From Rhodospirillaceae bacterium (GTDB lineage: Bacteria > Pseudomonadota > Alphaproteobacteria > Reyranellales > Reyranellaceae), in contig WOUR01000038.1 in NCBI GenBank assembly GCA_009772935.1, forward strand, positions 1 through 50,332: a stretch of DNA of 50,332 nt, written 5' to 3'. Positions 14,037 through 22,559 of the stretch are shown piece by piece. The notes below the pieces were generated by a model. That model ran no database searches and was not told the DNA's origin. It saw only the letters and a program-made list of their open reading frames with translations. Numbering within the stretch: position 1 is the stretch's first letter; every line of letters begins with the position of its first letter. A program made the position numbers and the translations under genes.

Positions 14037-15215
14037 TTAAGTCGACAGAGACTCGATCGCCGCGTCGACGCCGCCCGGCACGAACGGCACGCCCGAGGCT
14101 TTCATGGCGAGTTCGGTCGTGGCGAGGCAGCCCAGCAGCATCGGCTCGTTGAGGTCGCCCATGTGGCCGATGCGGAACATCTTGCCCATCATCTTGCCCA
14201 GCCCGCCGCCCAGGGACAGGTTGAAGCGATCGATGGCGGCCTTGCGCAGCGGATCGGAGCTGACGCCCTCGGGCATCACGACCGCGGTCACCGAGTTCGA
14301 AAGCCGGTCCTCGTTCTGGCAGAAGAGCTGCGGCCCCTTGCCGTCGGAACCCCACACGCGCACCGCGGCGCGCGTCGCGTCGGCGAGGCGGGCATGGCGT
14401 GCGAACACCGAGTCGAGGCCTTCCTCCTCCAGCATCTTCAGCGATTCCTGCAGGCCGAAGAACATGTGCACGGGCGCGGTGCCGACGAATTTCTGCGGCG
14501 CGCGGCCGGTCATCATCTCCCAGCTCCAGTAGTGGCGCGGCGTCTTGGACTTGCGCGACACTTCCAGCGCCTTGTTGCTGACGCCGGTCATCGACATGCC
14601 GGTGGGCAGCATCAGCCCCTTCTGGCTGCCGCCGACCGTGAGGTCGATGCCCCAGGCGTCCATCTTGTATTCCATGCTGGCGAGCGAGGAGATCGTGTCG
14701 CTGAGCAGCAGCGCCGGATGCTTGGCCTCGTCGATGGCGCGGCGCACCTCGGCCAGCGGCAGGACCATGCCGGTCGCCGTCTCGTTGTGGACGGTCAGGA
14801 CCGCCTTGATCTTGTGTTCCTTGTCGGCGGCGAGACGCTCGGCGATCCGGGAAATGTCGGCGCCGCGGCGCTGGTCGGCGGGGATCGTCTCGACCTTGAT
14901 GTCCAGATGGTGCGCCATCTCGGTCCAGCTCTCGGAGAAGTAGCCGGTCTCGACCATCAGCACGGTCTCGCCGGGCGAGAACAGGTTGGCGAGGGCGGCT
15001 TCCCAGGCGCCGTGGCCGGTCGAGGAATACATGAACAGGTTCTGGTCGGTCTTCAGCACCCGCTTCACGCCGTTGTGGCAGGCGTGGTGGATCGCGACGA
15101 ACTCTTCCGACATGAAATCGATTACGGGCCGGTCCATCGCACGCAGGATGCGGTCTGGAATGTTGGTCGGGCCGGGGTTGTTGAAGAATTGGCGGCCACG
15201 GGGCTTGGCGTTCAC
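14037..15215 (-). CDS. serine/alanine-glyoxylate aminotransferase (class V)
   Basis: A 392-residue PLP enzyme of fold type I, class V. The N-terminal FFNNPGPTNIPDRIL is the family's substrate loop. Asp173 in LLSDTISS should contact the PLP ring nitrogen, and Lys199 in VGGSQKGLMLP is the Schiff-base lysine. It probably transfers the amino group of serine or alanine to glyoxylate, as SgaA/AGXT enzymes do. It is divergent from a second aminotransferase gene (99 bases between starts), and the two may be co-regulated. Cytoplasmic. Confidence 0.88.
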   Translation of the reverse strand: MNAKPRGRQFFNNPGPTNIPDRILRAMDRPVIDFMSEEFVAIHHACHNGVKRVLKTDQNLFMYSSTGHGAWEAALANLFSPGETVLMVETGYFSESWTEMAHHLDIKVETIPADQRRGADISRIAERLAADKEHKIKAVLTVHNETATGMVLPLAEVRRAIDEAKHPALLLSDTISSLASMEYKMDAWGIDLTVGGSQKGLMLPTGMSMTGVSNKALEVSRKSKTPRHYWSWEMMTGRAPQKFVGTAPVHMFFGLQESLKMLEEEGLDSVFARHARLADATRAAVRVWGSDGKGPQLFCQNEDRLSNSVTAVVMPEGVSSDPLRKAAIDRFNLSLGGGLGKMMGKMFRIGHMGDLNEPMLLGCLATTELAMKASGVPFVPGGVDAAIESLST

Positions 15216-15314
15216 GGCGTTCCTCCACCTTGGGACGGCGGACTGTGACGCGAGGCCCTTGGCGAAACAAGCGAGACAAGCGATGCTCAGCCATTAGCTG
15301 GGTTGAGGGCAAGT

Positions 15315-16718
15315 ATGACCGTACAAGAGAAAGATTCATCGCAGACGAACTCGGCCGTCGTCGCCGACTACAAGGCGAAGACGGGCAAATCGGCGGCGCT
15401 GTTCGAGCGCGCCCACAAGGTGCTGCCGAGCGGCATCACCCACGATGCGCGCTACCTCGATCCCTATTCGATCCACGTCTCGCGCGCCGTGGGCCCGCGC
15501 AAGTGGGACGTCGACGGCAACGAGTATGTCGACTATTTCGGCGGCCACGGCGCCATGCTGCTCGGCCATTCGCATCCTGCCGTCGTCGAGGCGGTGAAGC
15601 GCCAGATCGAACTCGGCACGCATTACGGCTCCAGCCATGAACTCGAAGTGCGCTGGGCCGAGTTGGTGTGCGAGCTGACGCCCTGCGCCGAGCGCGTGCG
15701 CTTCACCGCGTCGGGCACCGAAGCCTCGCACATGGCGATCCGTCTCGCGCGCGCCCACACGGGCAAGGACAAGATCCTCCGCTTCCTCGGCCACTTCCAC
15801 GGCTGGCACGATCATGTGACGGCTGGCGCGGGTGCGACCTATGACGGCGGCACCACGCCCGGCGTGCCGCAGGAGGTGAGCTCGCTGTCGATCGTCATGC
15901 CGAGCAGCGACGTCGCCGCGGTCGTCAAGGTGATCGAGGAGCGCGACGACATCGCTGCCGTCATGTTCGAGCCGTCGGGTGCGTCGTGGGGCCAGGTGCC
16001 GCTGCCGCCGGGCTTCATCCAGGCGGTGCGCGATGCCACGACGAAGAAGGGCGTCGTCATGCTGATGGACGAGGTCATCACCGGCTACCGCTGGTCCTCG
16101 GGCGGCGCTCAGAAGGCGTTCGGCATCACACCCGATCTCTGCATCCAGGCCAAGATCGTGGCCGGCGGCCTGCCGGGCGGCGCGGTTTCCGGCAGGCGCG
16201 AAATCATGGACCGCATCGATCACGCCGCCACCGCAGCCCGCAAGATCGAGCGCATCCTCCATCCTGGCACCTTCAACGCCAATCCGCTGTCGGCCGCCGC
16301 GGCGGTCACCGCCCTGTCGCTGGTGCGCGACGAGGACCTCGCCGGGAAGGCGAACAAGACGGCCGCCGAACTGCGCGCGGCGCTGACCGAGGTGTTGGTG
16401 CAGGAAGGCGTGCCGTGGGGGATCTACGGCCAGAGCTCGACCTTCCTGATCTATCCCAATCCCTACGGCGATCCGATCGATCCTGCGACCTTCGATCCGC
16501 TGAAGGTGCCGATCGAGAAGCTCAAGGGCGCGCGCGCCGCGGGGCCGCTCACCGGCAAGATCCGCATGGGCCTGATGACCCACGGCGTCGACGTCATGGG
16601 CTCCCCCGGCGGCTTCGTCTCGGCCACGCACGGCGGCGCCGAGATCGAGAAGACGGTCCACGCGCTGCGCCAGACGGTGCGGGCGCTGAAGGCCGAACGC
16701 GAAGTGAAGGCGGCTTAG
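15315..16718 (+). CDS. class III aminotransferase, glutamate-1-semialdehyde aminomutase-like
   Basis: A 467-residue PLP enzyme. Visible are the substrate-entry segment KVLPSGITHDARYL, the cofactor loop FTASGTEASHMAIRLARA, GHFHGWHDHV, the acidic strand MLMDEVITGYRW, and the lysine motif CIQAKIVAGGLPGGA with Lys280. The wording is that of GSA-aminomutase-like class III aminotransferases. These often act on amino acids or amines in catabolic clusters rather than in haem synthesis, so I do not call it hemL. The ATG at 15315 is preferred over the TTG at 15303. It is followed by palindrome copy 3 and an SMP-30 gene, probably the same transcript. Confidence 0.88.
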   Translation: MTVQEKDSSQTNSAVVADYKAKTGKSAALFERAHKVLPSGITHDARYLDPYSIHVSRAVGPRKWDVDGNEYVDYFGGHGAMLLGHSHPAVVEAVKRQIELGTHYGSSHELEVRWAELVCELTPCAERVRFTASGTEASHMAIRLARAHTGKDKILRFLGHFHGWHDHVTAGAGATYDGGTTPGVPQEVSSLSIVMPSSDVAAVVKVIEERDDIAAVMFEPSGASWGQVPLPPGFIQAVRDATTKKGVVMLMDEVITGYRWSSGGAQKAFGITPDLCIQAKIVAGGLPGGAVSGRREIMDRIDHAATAARKIERILHPGTFNANPLSAAAAVTALSLVRDEDLAGKANKTAAELRAALTEVLVQEGVPWGIYGQSSTFLIYPNPYGDPIDPATFDPLKVPIEKLKGARAAGPLTGKIRMGLMTHGVDVMGSPGGFVSATHGGAEIEKTVHALRQTVRALKAEREVKAA

Positions 16719-16731
16719 CGCCTTTCCTTCT

Positions 16732-16754
16732 CCTCCCCCGTCTGACGGGGGAGG
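16732..16754. repeat. CTCCCCCG palindrome, copy 3
   Basis: CCTCCCCCG-TCTGA-CGGGGGAGG lies between the aminotransferase and lactonase genes, and the downstream CAGGGAGGGGGAGAG resembles the tail of copies 4 and 5. No alternative promoter is obvious between it and the lactonase start. Confidence 0.82.
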
Positions 16755-16802
16755 GCAGGGAGGGGGAGAGCAACGAGAGAATGCCTCCGGGAGAGAGACA
16801 TC

Positions 16803-17723
16803 ATGTACGGAATGACCAAGCCCGTTCACGCGACCGAGTTCACGCGGCTGCCCGACAGGTTCCGCAAGCCTGGGCGCACGTCGTGGGGCGATGCCAATGC
16901 GGTGGGCCAGTTGCTCGATTCGTTCCTAGAAGGGCCGAGCTTCGATCGTGCGGGCAATCTCTACGTCACCGACATTCCGTTCGGCCGCGTCTTCCGCATC
17001 AGCCCGGAAGGCGAGTGGACGCTGGTGGCCGAATATGACGGCTGGCCCAACGGGCTCAAGATCCACAAGGACGGCCGCATCTTCATCACCGACTACAAGC
17101 GCGGCATCGTCCTGCTCGACCCTGATACCGGCGAGGTGACTCCGCTGCTCGAGACGCGCGGTTCGGAGAGCTTCAAGGGCGTCAACGACCTGTTCTTTGC
17201 CCAGAATGGCGATCTCTACTTCACCGACCAGGGCCAGACCGGCCTGCACGACCCGACCGGCCGCGTCTATCGCTACGACACGGCAGGCAGGCTCACGATG
17301 CTGGTCAACACCGTGCCCAGTCCCAACGGGCTGGTGATGAACAAGGCCGAGACCGTCCTCTATGTCGGCGTCACGCGCGGCAATGCGGTATGGCGGCTGC
17401 CGCTGATGGGCGACGGCACGGCGAGCAAGGTCGGGCTGTTCATCCAGATGAGCGGCGGCCACGCCGGTCCCGACGGCATGGCGCTCGACGAGGAGGGCGG
17501 GCTGGTGATCGCCCATCCCAGCACCACCGCCTGGCGTTTCGATTCGCTCGGCCGGCCGACGCATCACGTCGACTGTGGCGACGACATCTACTGTACGAAC
17601 GTCGCCTTCTCCGGCCACGATATCTATGTCGTGGTGTCGCGCCGCAGCGAGAAGATAGAGGCCGGCACCATCCTCAAGGCGACCATGCCGGTGCCCGGCA
17701 AGACCATGTTCAGTCACGCCTGA
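16803..17723 (+). CDS. SMP-30/gluconolactonase family protein
   Basis: A 306-residue six-bladed beta-propeller of the SMP-30/LRE type, which hydrolyses sugar or other lactones using one divalent metal. Metal-ligand candidates are Glu43 in LEGPSFDRAGNLYVTD, Asn in SFKGVNDLFF, and Asp in AGPDGMALDEEGG. The repeated GNLYVTD, GRIFITD and GDLYFTD strands mark blades. A GGAGAGAGACATC ribosome region precedes the ATG. The stop codon overlaps the start of the GNAT gene (TGATG), so the two are translationally coupled. Cytoplasmic; substrate unknown. Confidence 0.88.
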   Translation: MYGMTKPVHATEFTRLPDRFRKPGRTSWGDANAVGQLLDSFLEGPSFDRAGNLYVTDIPFGRVFRISPEGEWTLVAEYDGWPNGLKIHKDGRIFITDYKRGIVLLDPDTGEVTPLLETRGSESFKGVNDLFFAQNGDLYFTDQGQTGLHDPTGRVYRYDTAGRLTMLVNTVPSPNGLVMNKAETVLYVGVTRGNAVWRLPLMGDGTASKVGLFIQMSGGHAGPDGMALDEEGGLVIAHPSTTAWRFDSLGRPTHHVDCGDDIYCTNVAFSGHDIYVVVSRRSEKIEAGTILKATMPVPGKTMFSHA

Positions 17724-18160
17724 TGCTCACCATCGGCAAACTCGAACCGTCCGACCGCGCGCAATGGGAAATGCTGTTCCGCGGCTACATGGATTTCTAC
17801 GAGCGCACGCTGCCCCAGGAGATGTACGACCGCGCCTGGAACGAGTTCGCGCAAGACACGCGCATGCACGCGCTGGGCGCCCGCCTCGACGGACGTCTGG
17901 TCGGCATCACACACTTCCTGATCCACGCCAACACGTCGTCCGACGATGTCTGTTATCTGCAGGACCTGTTCACCGCGGCGGACGTGCGCGGCAAGGGCGT
18001 GGCGCGGGCGCTCATCCAGGCCGTCGCCGACTGGGCGAAGGCGCGGGGCTGCCCGCGCCTCTACTGGCAGACGCAGGCAAGCAACACGACGGCCCGGCTC
18101 CTCTACGACAAGATGGCCGTGAACCGCGGCTTCATTCGCTACGATATCGAGCTGGCTTAG
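17723..18160 (+). CDS. GNAT family N-acetyltransferase
   Basis: A 145-residue single-domain acetyl-CoA-dependent transferase. The acetyl-CoA binding motif A appears as DVRGKGVARALIQAVADWA (about residues 89-107), preceded by the strand CYLQDLFTAA and followed by LYWQTQASNTTARLLYDKM, the motif-B region. This wording fits the small-amine or amino-acid GNATs. It is translationally coupled to the SMP-30 gene and convergent with the RidA gene (4-base overlap). The substrate is unknown. Confidence 0.88.
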   Translation: MLTIGKLEPSDRAQWEMLFRGYMDFYERTLPQEMYDRAWNEFAQDTRMHALGARLDGRLVGITHFLIHANTSSDDVCYLQDLFTAADVRGKGVARALIQAVADWAKARGCPRLYWQTQASNTTARLLYDKMAVNRGFIRYDIELA

Positions 18161-18558
18161 CGCCTGCCCTTGCCGATGTAGGCAACCGCCTCGATCTCGA
18201 CGAGGATCTCGGGCGCGGCGAGGGCGCTCACTTCGACGAGTGTCGACGCCGGGAAATCGCCGGTGAAGAATTCGCGTCGGGCTTCCCAGACCTTGGTGTT
18301 GTTGGCGATCCGGGTGAGGAACACCGTGATCTTCACCACGTCGGACATGGCGCCGCCGGCGGCCTCGACCAGCGACTTGATCTTGCCGAAGATCACCTTG
18401 GCCTGAGCGTACTCGTCCATCTTGCCCAGCGCCTCGGGGTCGGCGCCGCGCGCGGTCATGCCGGAGACATAGGCGACGCCATCGACCACGAGGCAGTTCG
18501 ACCAGCGCTCGGGCGGCGGCTCGGCGACGTCGGGCGAGATCACGCGGCGGATGGTCAT
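18157..18558 (-). CDS. RidA family protein
   Basis: 133 residues. It carries RidA/YjgF-type features: VDGVAYVSGMTARG, a central AQAKVIFGKIKSLVEAAGG helix, VVKITVFLTRI, and the C-terminal FPASTLVEVSALAAPEILVE plus IEAVAY. RidA homologues form trimers that hydrolyse reactive enamine or imine intermediates released by PLP enzymes. That suits a neighbourhood with several PLP enzymes, but the Arg that defines true RidA is replaced near LAAPEILVEIEAVA, so this is a subfamily member of uncertain substrate. It is probably co-transcribed downstream of the Bug receptor gene (21 bases apart). Confidence 0.85.
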   Translation of the reverse strand: MTIRRVISPDVAEPPPERWSNCLVVDGVAYVSGMTARGADPEALGKMDEYAQAKVIFGKIKSLVEAAGGAMSDVVKITVFLTRIANNTKVWEARREFFTGDFPASTLVEVSALAAPEILVEIEAVAYIGKGRR

Positions 18559-18579
18559 TTCGTCTCCTCCTTCGTTCGA

Positions 18580-19563
18580 TTATCCGGGCTTGGCGCCCGA
18601 AGCCTTCACCACCGGGGTCCACTTGTCGATCTCGCCCTGGATGAAGCGGGTCACCTCGGCCGGCGTCATCGTGCTGCCCGTGGCGCCGATCTCTTCCCAG
18701 CGCTTGATGACGGCGGGCTCCTTCAGCACGGCCTGCATCTCCGTCGCCAGCCGGTCGACGATCGGCTGAGGCGTGTTCGCGGGCACCGAGATGCCGAACC
18801 AGGAGTAGGAGATCAGGTCGGGGTAGCCCAGTTCCTTCATGGTCGGCACGTCGGGAAAGGCGGGGCTGCGCGTCTCGCCGCTCACCGCCAGTGCATTCAC
18901 CTTGCCGGCCTTGATATGCGGCGCGGCCGAGGGCAGCGAGTCGAACATCACCGGCACGTTGCCGGCGATCGTGTCGATCATGGCCGGTCCGGCACCGCGA
19001 TAGGGAACGTGGACAAGCCCCGCGCTGATCACCTGTTCGAGGCGCGCGCCCAGCAGATGGTTGCTCGAGCCCGCGCCCGAGGTCGCGTAGGAGACCTTGC
19101 CGGGATTGGCCTTCGCGTAGTCGACGAACTCCTTGAAGGTCTTCGGCGAGAAGTTCGGGTTGGCGACCAGGACGCTGGGATTGGTCGACGCGATGGAGAC
19201 GTGGATGAAGTCGCCCATCGGATCGAAGTCGCCGCCGCCATAGAGCGTGGGCGAGATCGACAGGCCCGAGATCACCGACATCAGCAGGGTGTAGCCGTCG
19301 GGCGGAGACTTGGCGACGATCGCCGTGCCGACCATGGCACCCTTGCCGGGCTTGTTGTCGACGATGATGTTCTGGCCGAGCTTTTGGCCGAGATACTCGG
19401 CCACCATGCGTGCCACGACGTCGGTGGTGCCGCCGGGTGCATAGGGCACGACGAGCTTGATGGGCTTGCTGGGCCACGGCGCGGTCTGACCCGACGTCTG
19501 GGCGGCGGCAGGAGTGGCGGCAACGGCGAGGGTCGCGGCGACGAAGGAGCGGCGGTTGAGCAT
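18580..19563 (-). CDS. Bug/TctC family tripartite tricarboxylate receptor
   Basis: A 327-residue periplasmic solute receptor. The N-terminus (MLNRRSFVAATLAVAATPAAA) is a signal peptide with a twin arginine. The mature protein begins with the family's WPSKPIKLVVPYAPGGTTD ligand loop and continues with VDNKPGKGAMVGTAIVAKSP and VHVPYRGAGPAMIDTIAGNV, all diagnostic. Bug proteins bind small carboxylates; no TctA/TctB membrane genes are nearby, which is common for orphan Bug receptors. It lies 20 bases from the divergent acyl-CoA synthetase gene, so the starts share a tiny promoter region. Confidence 0.92.
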   Translation of the reverse strand: MLNRRSFVAATLAVAATPAAAQTSGQTAPWPSKPIKLVVPYAPGGTTDVVARMVAEYLGQKLGQNIIVDNKPGKGAMVGTAIVAKSPPDGYTLLMSVISGLSISPTLYGGGDFDPMGDFIHVSIASTNPSVLVANPNFSPKTFKEFVDYAKANPGKVSYATSGAGSSNHLLGARLEQVISAGLVHVPYRGAGPAMIDTIAGNVPVMFDSLPSAAPHIKAGKVNALAVSGETRSPAFPDVPTMKELGYPDLISYSWFGISVPANTPQPIVDRLATEMQAVLKEPAVIKRWEEIGATGSTMTPAEVTRFIQGEIDKWTPVVKASGAKPG

Positions 19564-19583
19564 GTGCGGAGTATACTCGGGCC

Positions 19584-21683
19584 ATGAGCGATCCCAAGGT
19601 CCTGTTCTTCGCCCTTTTCGAGCCGCGACGTGTCGCGTTGATCGGTGCTTCCTCGGATGTCACCAAAACGACATCGCGGCCGCAGCGCTTCCTGCGCAAG
19701 CACGGCTTCAAGGGCGAGATTCTGCCGGTCAATCCGTCGCGCAGCGAAATATTGGGCGAGAAGGCCTACAAGGATCTCGATGCGATCCCCGGCGACGTCG
19801 ATCACGCCTACATCCTGCTGAATGGCGCAGCCGCGGTGCGGGCGCTGGCCGATTGCGGCCGGCGCGGCGTCAAGGTTGCGTCGATCTTGGCCGGCGGCTT
19901 CGCCGATGCGGGTGCCGCCGGCGCCTCGATGCAGGACGATCTCGCGAAGGTCGTGCGTGAGACCGGCATCCGGCTCGTCGGCCCCAACAGCATCGGCACG
20001 GTGAGCACCGATCCCGCCATCGCGCTGACGGCCAACGCCGCCTTTGCCGTGGAGACACTACGCAGCGGCAATTGGGCCGTCGTGAGCCAGAGCGGCAGCC
20101 TGGTCGGCGCGCTTCTGTCCCGCGCCGACGCGCGCGGCATCGGCTTCTCGCGGCTGATCTCCGTCGGCAATGAGGTCGATCTCGCGGTCGGCGAGATCGC
20201 GGACCTGCTGGTCGACGATCCGAAGACAAAGGCCATCCTGCTGTTCATGGAGACCTTGCGCGACGGAGACCGGTTGGCGCACGCGGCGCGCCGGGCGCAC
20301 GAGGCCGGCAAGCCGGTGGTCGTCTACAAGCTCGGCCGTTCCGACATCGGCCAGGAGCTCGCGAAATCGCACACCGGTGCCATCGCAGGTTCCGATGCGA
20401 CCTTCGATGCCTTCTGCCGCCGTCACGGCATCGCCCGCGTCTCGATGTTCGAATCGCTGATCGACGTGCCGTCGCTGCTGACCGGTCACGCAATGTCGAG
20501 GCGCGGCGGCCGTCGTGTCGCGGTGGCAACCACGACGGGCGGCGGCGCGGCCATGGTGGTCGACAGCATGGCGGTGGCCGGCCTCGACATCGTGGGCCCG
20601 CCGCGCAATCTCATCGAGTGGTTGAAGCCGCAGGGCATCGCGGCCGGCGACGGCAAGCTGGTCGATCTCACCCTGGCCGGCGCCAAGCCCGAGATCGTGG
20701 CGGGCACGATCGAGCGTCTTTTGGCCGACGATGGAAACGATGCCGCGATATTCGTGGTTGGCTCCTCGGCGCAGTTCAATCCCGAGCTCGCCGTCGAGCC
20801 GCTGTTGCGCTTCGCGGGATCGGCCAAGCCGTTTGCCGTGGCGCTGACGCCGTCGGCCGAGACGTCGCTGGCGCTGCTGACGGCGGCCGGCGTGCCGGCC
20901 TTCCGCCATCCCGAATCCTGCGCCGAGGCGATGGCGCTCTGTCTGCTGCGCACGCCGCCGCAATCCGTGCCGCGTCTCGAAGAACCGTCACTGGCGGCGG
21001 TCGCGGCTCTGCAGACCGGCCGCGAGTCGGGCTTCGACGAGCGCCGAGCCGCGGATTTCTTCTCCGCGCTCGGCGTCCCTATGGCGAAGTCACTGACTGT
21101 GCCTGACACCAGGCGCGTCGCCGCTGCGGTTGCCGAGGTCGGCGCACCTGTGGTGCTGAAGATCCTGTCGGTCGACATTCCGCACAAGACGGAAGCGGGC
21201 GGCGTAGCGTTGGGCATTCCAGACGGGCAGACCGCCGCTGTTGCCGCGCGCGAGATCGAGAAGCGGGTGAAAGCCACCGCGCCTGGCGCGCGGCTCCAGG
21301 GGTTCCTGGTGCAGAAGATGGAGCGCGGGCTCGTCGAAGTGATCCTGGGTTACCGTCGCGATCCCCTGGTGGGCCCGACGGTCACCGTCGGCCTCGGCGG
21401 CGTGCTGGCCGAGATCTACAAGGACGCCTCGACACGCCTCGCTCCGGTCGACGAGGGCGAGGCGATGGAAATGATCGGCGAAGTGAAGGGCCTGGCGACC
21501 ATCCGTGGCTATCGCAACCTGCCGAAAGGCGACGGCGGCGCACTGGCGAAGACGATCGCCGCCTTCTCCGCACTTGCCCACAAGCAGTTCGCCGACGTGG
21601 CGGAGGCGGAGATCAACCCCCTGCTGGTGAAGCGCGAAGGCGACGGCGTCGTCGCGGTCGATGGGCTGGTTGTGTTGAGTTGA
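19584..21683 (+). CDS. acyl-CoA synthetase, NDP-forming (acetate-CoA ligase type)
   Basis: 699 residues with the alpha-beta fused architecture. A CoA-binding Rossmann domain is at about 1-130 (ALIGASSDVTKTTSRP, LVGPNSIGT). The succinyl-CoA-ligase-like domain (WAVVSQSGSLVGALL) follows, with the phosphohistidine loop KSHTGAIAGSD (His263). The ATP-grasp domain is at about 475-699, with KILSVDIPHKTEAGGV and the late VAEAEINPLLV. It links ATP or GTP hydrolysis to acyl-CoA formation or the reverse. The carboxylate is unknown; divergence from a Bug carboxylate receptor suggests an imported acid (inference). Confidence 0.9.
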   Translation: MSDPKVLFFALFEPRRVALIGASSDVTKTTSRPQRFLRKHGFKGEILPVNPSRSEILGEKAYKDLDAIPGDVDHAYILLNGAAAVRALADCGRRGVKVASILAGGFADAGAAGASMQDDLAKVVRETGIRLVGPNSIGTVSTDPAIALTANAAFAVETLRSGNWAVVSQSGSLVGALLSRADARGIGFSRLISVGNEVDLAVGEIADLLVDDPKTKAILLFMETLRDGDRLAHAARRAHEAGKPVVVYKLGRSDIGQELAKSHTGAIAGSDATFDAFCRRHGIARVSMFESLIDVPSLLTGHAMSRRGGRRVAVATTTGGGAAMVVDSMAVAGLDIVGPPRNLIEWLKPQGIAAGDGKLVDLTLAGAKPEIVAGTIERLLADDGNDAAIFVVGSSAQFNPELAVEPLLRFAGSAKPFAVALTPSAETSLALLTAAGVPAFRHPESCAEAMALCLLRTPPQSVPRLEEPSLAAVAALQTGRESGFDERRAADFFSALGVPMAKSLTVPDTRRVAAAVAEVGAPVVLKILSVDIPHKTEAGGVALGIPDGQTAAVAAREIEKRVKATAPGARLQGFLVQKMERGLVEVILGYRRDPLVGPTVTVGLGGVLAEIYKDASTRLAPVDEGEAMEMIGEVKGLATIRGYRNLPKGDGGALAKTIAAFSALAHKQFADVAEAEINPLLVKREGDGVVAVDGLVVLS

Positions 21684-21828
21684 TTAAGGGGCTCGCCGTC
21701 TCAACCTGAGCTCCGCGCAGCGAGGCGTGGCGGAGAGAGCTTCGCGGCCGTCGCCCAGGCATTCGACGACCTCGTCAACCCCGAGCGCCACGCCAAGGAT
21801 CCTGCTCGAACCCCGGTGCGGTGGCGTT

Positions 21829-22203
21829 TCAGTTGCCGCAGCGCACCGCGTCGACTTCGCAGGTCGAGCCCGAGGCACCGCGACGGCAGAAATTGAGTGC
21901 GTGCTTCTTGGCGGTGTCGGGATCGTTCGCGGTACCGAACCCGGGGCCCGGCGACGTGCCCGTCGCGACCGCGATGCAGCGCGCCAGAACGACATTGCCT
22001 GTCTTGCATCCGGGGGACTGGCAGCGGCTCAGTGCCTCGTTGATGGTGGTCTGACGGTCGGTCCGCCCCCAACCCAGGCCCCACCGGCCGGTCGTGGGAT
22101 CATAGGCGTAGGTCGCCCAGTATTGCGGTGCCTGGGCCTGCGGCGTGGCGAGGCCGACGAGCATGACGAACGCACCGGCTATCGCGGAAACAGTCTTTCG
22201 CAT
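21829..22203 (-). CDS. DUF4189 domain-containing exported protein
   Basis: 124 residues. The signal peptide is RKTVSAIAGAFVMLVGLATP, cleaved near QAQA. The mature part shows the DUF4189 pattern: YWATYAYDPTTGRWGLGWG, repeated Cys (LSRCQSPGCKTG, LARCIAVATG, NFCRRGASG, DAVRCGN) giving six cysteines and likely three disulfides. The role of DUF4189 is unknown. The ATG at 22203 follows an AGGAAGTG ribosome site. No gene is visible in the 145 bases between it and the acyl-CoA synthetase stop. Confidence 0.8.
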   Translation of the reverse strand: MRKTVSAIAGAFVMLVGLATPQAQAPQYWATYAYDPTTGRWGLGWGRTDRQTTINEALSRCQSPGCKTGNVVLARCIAVATGTSPGPGFGTANDPDTAKKHALNFCRRGASGSTCEVDAVRCGN

Positions 22204-22381
22204 TGTCACTTCCTGGCCGACATTCCGCAGATGAGACCGCGCAATGATGGAAAAGCTATCATTGCGCTCGGTTACGGGAAAGCCATAGGCGGGCTGCCAC
22301 CGTTCTCCCGTCGCCCCGTTCGGTCCTATGCCGGGGCGGTCGTCGTCTCAGTTCATCGATCAGCCGCAGGATTTTCTCCGC

Positions 22382-22531
22382 GGGCGCAGAGCGTTCGAGA
22401 TCGCGGAACTGGGCGAACACGAACAATCGATGGTAGCAGGTCCCGGCGAAGTGGCCCTTGTAGGCGGTGCCTTCCTGCTCGCCATGGGGCGGGCTGACGC
22501 TCGAATACATAGGGAAGCGTCGGAGGGCCAG
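22382..22531 (-). pseudogene. IS1380-type transposase fragment
   Basis: About 50 residues (IELALRRF, then SSVSPPHGEQEGTAYKGHF, then GTCYHRLFVFAQFRDLERSA) match the central part of IS1380-family DDE transposases, whose usual text is DSSVSPTHGEQEG, YNGHFGCTCYHPLFVFNQFGDLERCA. The first catalytic Asp is changed (MYSSVS for DMDSSVS), a stop lies just upstream, and the sequence diverges after DLERSAP. No terminal inverted repeats are evident. This is a decayed remnant between the DUF4189 and phhA genes. Confidence 0.78.
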
Positions 22532-22559
22532 TTCAATGGCTCATCCTGGAAATGCGGGC

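Noticed and set aside
13871..14152. 93-codon open frame in the noncoding stretch
   Set aside because: It runs through palindrome copy 2 into the aminotransferase gene on the other strand. No ribosome site or recognisable domain.
15315..16718. Calling the class III aminotransferase hemL
   Set aside because: The wording is of the broader GSA-aminomutase-like catabolic group, there are no haem genes nearby, and the length (467) exceeds typical HemL.
15336..16829. 497-codon minus-strand open frame
   Set aside because: It exactly shadows the class III aminotransferase gene. The composition is biased and there is no family motif.
21684..21828. Possible gene remnant after the acyl-CoA synthetase
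   Set aside because: The short minus-strand frame (VALGVDEVVECLGDGREALS) looks protein-like but matches nothing I recognise and has no start or ribosome site.
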